Shown: positions 1 to 4,955 of the stretch, one piece after another | Layout: the number at the start of each line of letters is the position of its first letter | Position numbering within the stretch: position 1 is the first letter of the stretch | Assembly (NCBI GenBank): GCA_030671645.1 | Contig: DAOVHV010000074.1 | Span: 1-5,916 of the forward strand | DNA: 5,916 bases | Direction: 5' to 3' | From: a bacterium | Lineage (GTDB): Bacteria > Bipolaricaulota > Bipolaricaulia > UBA7950 > UBA9294 | Position numbers and translations under genes: made by a program | Notes under the pieces: model-generated | What the model was told of the DNA's origin: nothing | The model's input: the letters and a program-made list of their open reading frames with translations, nothing else | Databases searched by the model: none

Positions 1-1
1 A

Positions 2-26
2 GTGGCGGGGGCAGCCCCTCATTTTT
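2..26 (+). terminator. Candidate intrinsic terminator of a gene left of the window
   Basis: Bases 7-10 (GGGG) pair with 15-18 (CCCC) around a GCAG loop. The stem extends through a one-base bulge at C6 with G5-T19 (wobble), G4-C20 and T3-A21. Five T residues (22-26) follow directly. This is the layout of a rho-independent terminator on the + strand and implies that a transcription unit ends just upstream of the window. The bulge and the cut-off left side make it less certain than the terminator at 1338-1371. Confidence 0.42.
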
Positions 27-127
27 CGCGCTCTTCGCCCGCAAACCCCCTTTTCTTGAGGATTCGCGAAAAGCCGCAAAATCGTGAAGATTTTAGCAAC
101 TCGCTGGCACAACTGCAACAGGCTGAT

Positions 128-142
128 TTGCGTACAACGCAA
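128..142. promoter_or_regulatory. Operator-like perfect inverted repeat
   Basis: TTGCGT and ACGCAA form perfect 6-bp half-sites around a 3-bp centre (ACA). The dyad lies about 40-60 bp upstream of the candidate extended -10 at 182-190, where an activator or repressor could bind. It is followed at 142-149 by a second short palindrome, ATTCGAAT. No regulator family can be named from the sequence, and a site of this size can arise by chance. Confidence 0.3.
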
Positions 143-181
143 TTCGAATCACCGTTATCACCGAATCTAGCTTTGCTCGCG

Positions 182-190
182 TGATAAACT
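182..190 (+). promoter_or_regulatory. Weak extended -10 promoter candidate for the coiled-coil gene
   Basis: TGATAAACT has the extended -10 layout (TG, one base, then TAAACT, four of six matches to TATAAT). No good -35 hexamer is visible 16-18 bases upstream. If real, it would give a leader of about 170 nt before the start codon at 369. Other AT-rich spots nearer the gene (327-345) have no better partners, so the true promoter is uncertain. Confidence 0.22.
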
Positions 191-204
191 CTAAGGTGGC
201 CTCG

Positions 205-304
205 CCCACACATATTGTGGGGATTCACTCTGCATGAGCCGAGGTCAGGACACATGTCCGACACCCCCCTGACAAAGGGACAATGCCCAAACGGCAGCGG
301 TCCC
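205..304 (+). promoter_or_regulatory. Possible structured 5' leader RNA
   Basis: Three consecutive inverted repeats can be traced by hand. CCCACA (205-210) pairs with TGTGGG (216-221) over a 5-nt loop. GTCAGG (244-249) pairs with CCTGAC (268-273). GGGAC (277-281) pairs with GTCCC (300-304) and encloses a second stem, TGCC (284-287) with GGCA (293-296), capped by CAAAC. An alternative pairing, GGAC (248-251) with GTCC (256-259), competes with the second stem. I recognise no known riboswitch core. This could be a regulatory leader or chance pairing in GC-rich DNA. Confidence 0.25.
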
Positions 305-354
305 CGATGGTTTTCGCCGCAAACGCTATTCTCATGCCGTAATTGTAAGAATCT

Positions 355-362
355 AAAGGAGG
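355..362 (+). promoter_or_regulatory. Strong Shine-Dalgarno for the coiled-coil gene
   Basis: AAAGGAGG is an almost full complement of the 16S rRNA 3' end and sits six bases before the ATG at 369. It fixes the start of the downstream gene and suggests high translation. Confidence 0.85.
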
Positions 363-368
363 ACGACA

Positions 369-1307
369 ATGAAGAGAGCGCTTTCTGTTGCGGCGGTGAC
401 CGCCCTGTCGCTCCTTGTTTTCCTGTTTGTCGGCTATGCCCAGGACGAAGGCGCCAGTTCGGTCGCGGAGCTTCTCGATCAGGAGCTTACAGCGATGGAG
501 TCGGTTTTCGGAAGCCTGGAAGCTCTCATGGCGGAGCTCATCGGCGAAGTCAAGGGAAACATGGGAGATATCGACGATGTCACTGCCAAGGTCGATGATC
601 TTCGCGACATCGTGACGGCAATATCCATCGAGATCAAAGCGGCCGAGGGAAAGATTGTCGGGCTACGCGCGGATGTGGATGCCCTTGGAGAGACTCAGCA
701 GGAGCTGAAGGTGCGCATCGTCGCTCTGGAAGCCGGCCTGTCCGAGCTATCGACGTTCGTCGACCAGTTGAGTGCCCGCCTTACGGTCACAGATACCGAT
801 CTGGGCATGCTTCGCGAAGAATTTGATGCCTTGATCGCTGACTACGATGTGTTCAAGGAAGCCTTCGCGGCGTTCCAAGTATCCGTCTATGGCGACATCG
901 ACTCATTACGCGACAGCTTCTCAGCCGACATCTCGCTGTTTTCGATCACCATAGACGATCTCGGCCTTCGCGTTCAGGCACTTGAAGACGAAGACGTGGG
1001 CACGTTCAAAAAGAAAGTGATCGATCTGGAACGTTCCATCGCCGCGTTGGCGATTCGAATCGACAACAACCGCGCTAAGCTGGAAGGCTTCGATCATGCC
1101 ATCGCCGGCCTTTCCGACGAGATGATAGCTACGCGCGAATCCGTCATTGCTGCGAACCGAGAGGTGCTGGCCGAGTATGATGCTCGTCTACTGGCGCTGG
1201 AATCCGTGGACCTGCAACCTCAGATCGATACCCTGTACTTCATCTCCATCGTTGCACTGCTCGCTGGAGTAGGTGCTCTGATTTGGGGATTCCTCGGTAA
1301 CAACTAG
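369..1307 (+). CDS. Secreted or membrane-anchored coiled-coil protein, function unknown
   Basis: This 312-residue protein belongs to no family I can name. Residues 1-24 look like a signal peptide: basic MKR, a hydrophobic core at about 5-22, and a plausible cleavage site after GYA (residues 22-24). Residues 30-285 are acidic, lack cysteine and are rich in heptad-like leucine, isoleucine and valine spacing with few helix breakers, as in a long coiled coil. Residues 289-309 form one hydrophobic segment followed by a very short tail (GNN), consistent with a C-terminal membrane anchor. The predicted picture is a rod outside the cytoplasm held to the membrane by its C-terminus. An uncleaved N-terminal segment, giving two anchors, is also possible. 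It appears monocistronic, with a strong Shine-Dalgarno before it and an intrinsic terminator after it. Any link with the condensin operon downstream would be positional only. The gene call is firm; the function is unknown. Confidence 0.88.
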   Translation: MKRALSVAAVTALSLLVFLFVGYAQDEGASSVAELLDQELTAMESVFGSLEALMAELIGEVKGNMGDIDDVTAKVDDLRDIVTAISIEIKAAEGKIVGLRADVDALGETQQELKVRIVALEAGLSELSTFVDQLSARLTVTDTDLGMLREEFDALIADYDVFKEAFAAFQVSVYGDIDSLRDSFSADISLFSITIDDLGLRVQALEDEDVGTFKKKVIDLERSIAALAIRIDNNRAKLEGFDHAIAGLSDEMIATRESVIAANREVLAEYDARLLALESVDLQPQIDTLYFISIVALLAGVGALIWGFLGNN

Positions 1308-1337
1308 TTCCGATGAAACGGTGAGGGGAAGTTTCAG

Positions 1338-1371
1338 CGAGAGGGGCATGATCGCCCCTCTCGTTTTCTTT
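1338..1371 (+). terminator. Intrinsic terminator after the coiled-coil gene
   Basis: CGAGAGGGGC (1338-1347) pairs perfectly with GCCCCTCTCG (1354-1363) over the 6-nt loop ATGATC. The T-rich run TTTTCTTT (1364-1371) follows. A second, weaker dyad, TGAAAC (1314-1319) with GTTTCA (1331-1336), sits just before the stem. The hairpin begins 31 bases after the stop codon at 1305-1307 and should separate this gene from the operon that follows. Confidence 0.9.
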
Positions 1372-1398
1372 GCAGTCAAGTGTAACAAAAGTTATATT
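1370..1398 (+). promoter_or_regulatory. Candidate sigma70-type promoter of the condensin operon
   Basis: TATATT (1393-1398) matches five of six bases of the -10 consensus. TTGCAG (1370-1375) matches three of six bases of the -35 consensus, with an ideal 17-bp spacer. Transcription would start near 1405, leaving a leader of about 20 nt before the HTH gene. The -35 overlaps the last bases of the T-run of the preceding terminator. It is the only good promoter candidate between that terminator and the operon. Confidence 0.5.
1381..1396. promoter_or_regulatory. Dyad between -35 and -10, possible operator
   Basis: TGTAAC and GTTATA form an imperfect inverted repeat (five of six pairs) around AAAA. 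It lies in the promoter spacer and overlaps the first bases of the -10. XRE-type proteins commonly repress their own promoters from such sites, so autoregulation by the HTH protein encoded next is a reasonable inference. The repeat is short and AT-rich, so chance is a real alternative. Confidence 0.25.
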
Positions 1399-1424
1399 GG
1401 TAAACAGGTGGAGGGACCTCCGGT

Positions 1425-1676
1425 ATGGACCAGCTGGGAAGACGACTACATAGCTTTCGCATAAGGAACGGGTGGAGCAAGCGCGCAATCGCATTGCAGC
1501 TTGGTGTTTCCATTCCATCCATCATGCGTTGGGAGGACGAAACCTCGCAGCCTAACGACTACAACCGCTACAAGATCGAGCAACTCCTGGAGCAACAAGC
1601 CCCCTTTTCCGATGCTTCCCTCGCGCAACTGGACTTGTTCCCTCAGCAGCAACGTAATGCGAGATCCCGCCGATGA
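1425..1676 (+). CDS. Small XRE/Cro-CI-type HTH protein with a clamp-binding-like tail
   Basis: This 83-residue protein has an XRE-like helix-turn-helix. A first helix spans roughly residues 2-14, the HTH pair covers about 18-36 (KRAIALQLGVS, then IPSIMRWEDE as recognition helix), and helix 4 lies near 46-58. From about residue 60 the chain looks disordered and ends in a basic stretch, RNARSRR. Residues 68-72 read QLDLF, matching the bacterial beta sliding-clamp-binding consensus QL(S/D)LF. GGAGG at 1410-1414 lies ten bases before the ATG. The stop overlaps the SMC start as ATGA, implying coupled translation of the two proteins. It is first in the operon, so it may autoregulate it or act as a DNA-binding accessory of condensin. 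DNA binding is well supported by the fold; partner and role are inference. Confidence 0.82.
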   Translation: MDQLGRRLHSFRIRNGWSKRAIALQLGVSIPSIMRWEDETSQPNDYNRYKIEQLLEQQAPFSDASLAQLDLFPQQQRNARSRR

Positions 1677-4210
1677 CACGGATAACGAAAATCGAACTGA
1701 CCGGATTCAAGTCGTTCCGCAAAAAAACCGTGATTCCTTTCTTCGAGGGGATGACGGCCATTGTGGGCGAAAACGGATCGGGCAAGTCGAATCTGTTCGA
1801 CGCCGTCAATTTCGTGATGGGAAGGCGCTCGTCCGAGCTTCGCGCCGATCGCTTCGAACATTTGATCTTCAATGGTGGCGACCGCTATCCGGCGGCAGAT
1901 TCCGCTGAAGTACTTCTGTATCTCGACAACAGCGACGGCACGTTTGACTCGTTCCTTGAGAACGGTCAGCCGACTCCCGAGATCACCATCGGTCGAAGAA
2001 TCACGCGCAAGTCATCGACCTACATGTTCATGGGCAAGGGATGTGCTCGTTCCGACCTTGATCGGCTTCTCGAGTCCGCCAAGATCGACCCGGATGGCCA
2101 GCAATTGATCGCACAAGGACGAATCACCGAGATTATTCGCCGCACGCCCAAGCGCCGGCGCGAGATTATTGACGAGGTAAGCGGCATTGCAGCCTATGAC
2201 GACAAACGTAACAAGGCCATCTCCGAACTCAAAGACGTCAAGTCCAAACTGAATACCCATCGCGTGATTCTGGCCGAGCGTCGAAGGCGTCTGGTTGCGC
2301 TGCAAACCGAGCGCGATGCCGCCGTTGAGTATCAACGTCTCAACGAAGAACAGGTCCAACTTCAGGATTCGATCGTTCACAAGCAGCGCGAGAAGATCTT
2401 AGAGAAACTCAAGCAAGCCCAGGAAGAACGCAAAGGGATGGACGACCGCATCGCTGAGTTGGAGACAGAAGTCTCGCAACTTGACTTGGAGATCGAAAAC
2501 AAGGAATGGGAGCTGGAAGGCATCCAGGAGAATCTCTCAGGCGATCAGCAGATTTCCTTGGTCAAGGAAGTGGAGCGCATTCGTTCGGAGATCCTTCACA
2601 AGCGTAGCGAAGTGAACTTCAAGCGCCAGCAGATCAAGAACTTGGAAGAGATGATCGCCGAGATCACTCGGATGAAAGCGCAGGAAGCCAGCCAGTCCGG
2701 TACAGCGGGAGGCCGCCGAACGAATCCGGCGGTACAAGCTCTGCTGGAACGCAAGCGTGGCGGTATCTATGGAACCATCTCGTCCCTGTGCACAGCAAAG
2801 TCCGGCTTTGAAACAGCATTCGAGACAGCTGCCGGAGGCAATTTCAGCGATCTGGTGGTTGACACGCGTGAAACGGCCATCGAGTCGATCAACTACCTGA
2901 AGGAGAAACGACTCGGACGAGCACGGATCCTGCCGCTCCGCCGCTTGGTCACGATGCGTAAGAGCTTGGCTTCCGCTGAGGCGTTGAAGCTTCCGGGAGT
3001 CATTGACTATGCCATCAATCTGATCGAGTTCGACGGCAAGTATCGACGTGCCTTCGAATACGTGCTCGGTGATACTGTGGTCGCCGAAAAGCTAGAAGCA
3101 CTGCAGGGTGCCGACGGCGTCCGCGCCGTAACATTGGATGGCGACCTTCAGAGCAAGGGTGGCGCCCTGACGGGCGGTTGGCGTCCCTCAGCCGGCAGCA
3201 AGTCCAAACAACCTTCCAAGCCAGAGGATTCCGGATTCGACGCCACCCAGCGCCGACAACAGATCTCCAAGCTGCGCAAAGATATGGATCAGCTTGATGA
3301 CGAAATTGCCGAGCTGGACACCAAGCTGGAAACTGAAGAAAAGAAGCTGGCCGAACGGCAAGAATCGAAGGTCCGCGGCAAGGGCGAAGCCGCCACGCGA
3401 AGCGGAGAACTCCATGCGTTGAGGGAGAAACGGCGTGAGACTTATCAGGGGTTAGAGAACCTGCGCCGTGCGCTCACACGGTACGAGCGTCAAGAGGTCG
3501 AAGCGCAAGCCGAGCTGGACACCATCAAGCCGGGATCGAAGCGCGATCCTTCCGAGTTCATCGATGCACCGTTGTCCGAACTGGAGCGCAGGCTTAAGCA
3601 GAACGAGCGCAGACTCCGCCGTTTGGAGCCGATCAACATGCGCGCCATCGACGAATACGATGCCTACGAGCAGGAATTCAACTTGTTCCGCGAGCGCGTC
3701 GATGCCTTGTTCCGCGAGAAAGCGGACATCGAGCGTTTGATTGGCGAAATCGAGGAACGCAAGCGCCGGCGATTCATCGAGACGTTGGTCGCCGTTGACG
3801 AGGAGTTCCGCCGCATCTTTCAGAAGCTGTTCGAAGGCGGTAGCGCTTCGTTGAAACTCGATGTCGAAGGTGATATTTCTTCCGGGCTCGTGATCAAAGC
3901 CAATCCCCCCGAAAAGGAGCCGCACATCATCGACTCGTTGTCGGGCGGAGAGCAAACCTTGGTGGCAACGGCGTTTATTTTCGCGCTGCAGGAATACCAA
4001 CAGGCGCCGTTCTTCATCCTGGACGAGGTTGATGCCGCCTTGGATCTAATGAATATAACGCGCCTGTCGAAGATGCTTTGCGACTATGCCAAGCGGATTC
4101 AGGTGATCGTTGTCTCTCACAATGAGGAAACGGTTCGTCACGCTGAGCGAGCCTATGGTGTGACAATCAAGAACGGAGTGTCAGAGATCCTGGCACTGAA
4201 ACTAAATTAG
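1673..4210 (+). CDS. smc: Chromosome segregation SMC ATPase (condensin core), short-armed
   Basis: This is the ATPase and DNA-entrapping subunit of prokaryotic condensin, which dimerises and partners with ScpA and ScpB on the nucleoid. Residues 1-175 form the N-terminal head lobe, with Walker A GENGSGKS at 32-39 and the conserved QGRI at 148-151. A coiled coil spans about 176-340. The hinge lies at about 355-502 and ends in LDGDLQSKGGALTGG. The return coil runs from about 525 to 705, with a break near 617-632 and the conserved INMRAIDEY just after. The C-terminal lobe has signature LSGGE (756-760), Walker B FFILDE (780-785), D-loop AALD (788-791) and the switch histidine H816. Catalytic motifs are intact. 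At 845 residues it is well below the usual 1,150-1,200; the loss is in both arms, about 170-180 residues each. The start overlaps the HTH stop (ATGA) and has only a poor ribosome site, so it probably depends on coupling. Confidence 0.96.
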   Translation: MTRITKIELTGFKSFRKKTVIPFFEGMTAIVGENGSGKSNLFDAVNFVMGRRSSELRADRFEHLIFNGGDRYPAADSAEVLLYLDNSDGTFDSFLENGQPTPEITIGRRITRKSSTYMFMGKGCARSDLDRLLESAKIDPDGQQLIAQGRITEIIRRTPKRRREIIDEVSGIAAYDDKRNKAISELKDVKSKLNTHRVILAERRRRLVALQTERDAAVEYQRLNEEQVQLQDSIVHKQREKILEKLKQAQEERKGMDDRIAELETEVSQLDLEIENKEWELEGIQENLSGDQQISLVKEVERIRSEILHKRSEVNFKRQQIKNLEEMIAEITRMKAQEASQSGTAGGRRTNPAVQALLERKRGGIYGTISSLCTAKSGFETAFETAAGGNFSDLVVDTRETAIESINYLKEKRLGRARILPLRRLVTMRKSLASAEALKLPGVIDYAINLIEFDGKYRRAFEYVLGDTVVAEKLEALQGADGVRAVTLDGDLQSKGGALTGGWRPSAGSKSKQPSKPEDSGFDATQRRQQISKLRKDMDQLDDEIAELDTKLETEEKKLAERQESKVRGKGEAATRSGELHALREKRRETYQGLENLRRALTRYERQEVEAQAELDTIKPGSKRDPSEFIDAPLSELERRLKQNERRLRRLEPINMRAIDEYDAYEQEFNLFRERVDALFREKADIERLIGEIEERKRRRFIETLVAVDEEFRRIFQKLFEGGSASLKLDVEGDISSGLVIKANPPEKEPHIIDSLSGGEQTLVATAFIFALQEYQQAPFFILDEVDAALDLMNITRLSKMLCDYAKRIQVIVVSHNEETVRHAERAYGVTIKNGVSEILALKLN

Positions 4211-4215
4211 AGGAG
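4211..4215 (+). promoter_or_regulatory. Ribosome binding site deciding the TTG start of scpA
   Basis: AGGAG sits directly after the SMC stop codon, eight bases before TTG at 4224 and fourteen before the in-frame ATG at 4230. The spacing favours TTG. The nearer ATG at 4217 is in another frame and reaches a stop after 13 codons. Confidence 0.65.
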
Positions 4216-4223
4216 CATGAGCA

Positions 4224-4946
4224 TTGGAGATGGTGCGAGTCGCCGAGATTCCTATTGAGGAACTGATCGGCGAAACTTGGGAAGGCGTCCTCACGCTGCT
4301 GACTTCCGATATGGATCCGTGGAACATCGATCTGTCGGAACTGGCTCGTCGTTACCGCGCCTATCTGCAAGCCCTGCAAGAACTCGACTTCGAGGTTCCC
4401 GGACGCATGGTACTGACCTGTTCGATCCTATTACGCATGAAGTCGGATGAGCTACTGGCGATGGAATATCGCACCGATCGCGCCGGGCTCGTCGCCGAAC
4501 TTGAAGAAGCGATCGAGCAAGAAGAGTTCGTGTGGGAAGAGCCTGCGGATCCTGACATGTTCGCACTTCCCGTACTTCGGCGCCCACATCGGCAAGTCAC
4601 ACTAGCTGACTTACGGAAGGCTCTTACTTCGGCCTTGAAAGTGAGCCGTCGCCGGGCCGAGCGGTTGATTGAACACGTTGAGATCGACGAATTCGACCCG
4701 TTCGAGAACTACGAAATCGGCGGCATCGATTTCTCCGATCGTCTCCATTTGCTGCTTACGAAAATCAAGAATTTCCTTTCAGGAAGGCGAGTTCTCAGCT
4801 TCTTCCGGCTCCTTGAATGTGGGGACAAAGCGGAACGAGTGCAACGGTTCTTCGAAATCCTACATCTGGCATCGAGTGGTGAGATTAACTGCAGCCAGAA
4901 AGAATTCCTCGGAGACATCCTCATCAAGCTGGAAGCCGCTGACTAA
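4224..4946 (+). CDS. scpA: Segregation and condensation protein A (kleisin)
   Basis: ScpA is the kleisin that bridges the two SMC heads and recruits ScpB. The 240-residue product has normal family length. Residues 31-40 (DPWNIDLSEL) and 60-78 (GRMVLTCSILLRMKSDELL) are the conserved N-terminal SMC-neck-binding region. A variable acidic stretch follows at about 91-112. Residues 115-143 (LPVLRRPHRQVTLADL and on) form a basic linker, and about 170-237 form the C-terminal winged helix that contacts an SMC head, with the family pattern FFEILHLASSGEINCSQKEF. The basic linker and the DPWNID motif recall archaeal ScpA. The start is TTG, 13 nt after the SMC stop; ATG at 4230 would remove only two residues. 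The short spacing on both sides fits stoichiometric expression with SMC and ScpB. Identification is secure. Confidence 0.94.
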   Translation: MEMVRVAEIPIEELIGETWEGVLTLLTSDMDPWNIDLSELARRYRAYLQALQELDFEVPGRMVLTCSILLRMKSDELLAMEYRTDRAGLVAELEEAIEQEEFVWEEPADPDMFALPVLRRPHRQVTLADLRKALTSALKVSRRRAERLIEHVEIDEFDPFENYEIGGIDFSDRLHLLLTKIKNFLSGRRVLSFFRLLECGDKAERVQRFFEILHLASSGEINCSQKEFLGDILIKLEAAD

Positions 4947-4948
4947 GG
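4945..4948 (+). promoter_or_regulatory. Ribosome binding site deciding the TTG start of scpB
   Basis: AAGG overlaps the scpA stop codon and lies seven bases before TTG at 4956. The in-frame ATG at 4971 has no purine-rich site at a suitable distance, so TTG is preferred, with moderate certainty. Confidence 0.45.
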
Positions 4949-4955
4949 TCTACTA

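Larger units (their letters stand above)
27..368. other. Intergenic region with inverted repeats, no supported gene
   Basis: This 342-base stretch lies between the candidate terminator and the coiled-coil gene. Short open frames exist on both strands, but their products are of low complexity or cysteine-rich by chance, resemble no family I recognise, and lack good ribosome binding sites. What it does hold is palindromic structure: TTCGCGAA at 63-70, AAAATC/GATTTT at 78-83 and 89-94, TTGCGTACAACGCAA at 128-142, and a chain of possible hairpins from 205 to 304. It is best read as promoter plus a long 5' leader of the downstream gene. Confidence 0.6.

Noticed and set aside
2..184. 60-residue open frame on the plus strand starting with GTG at the window edge
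   Set aside because: It runs through the candidate terminator and several palindromes, has no visible ribosome site and has an unremarkable composition; it could only be real if it were the end of a longer gene, for which there is no evidence.
191..368. Known riboswitch (cobalamin, SAM, glycine, c-di-GMP, THF classes)
   Set aside because: None of the conserved core sequences I know for these classes is visible; only generic hairpins can be drawn.
19..369. Cysteine-rich 116-residue open frame on the minus strand
   Set aside because: It runs across the leader and the Shine-Dalgarno of the coiled-coil gene, lacks its own ribosome site and resembles no family; the cysteines come from reading GC-rich intergenic DNA in reverse.
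3452..4000. 182-residue open frame on the minus strand inside smc
   Set aside because: It is antisense to the strongly conserved SMC C-terminal region (INMRAIDEY, LSGGE); the long frame is a by-product of GC-rich codon use.
1673..4210. SMC-like protein read as RecN, SbcC/Rad50 or MukB/MksB
   Set aside because: The hinge signature ending in LDGDLQSKGGALTGG, INMRAIDEY and downstream scpA/scpB identify condensin SMC; no zinc hook (CxxC) or MukF/MksF-type neighbours are present.
4217..4258. ATG at 4217, closer to the ribosome site than the scpA TTG
   Set aside because: It is in a different frame from ScpA, ends after 13 codons, and lies only one base after AGGAG, too close for initiation.
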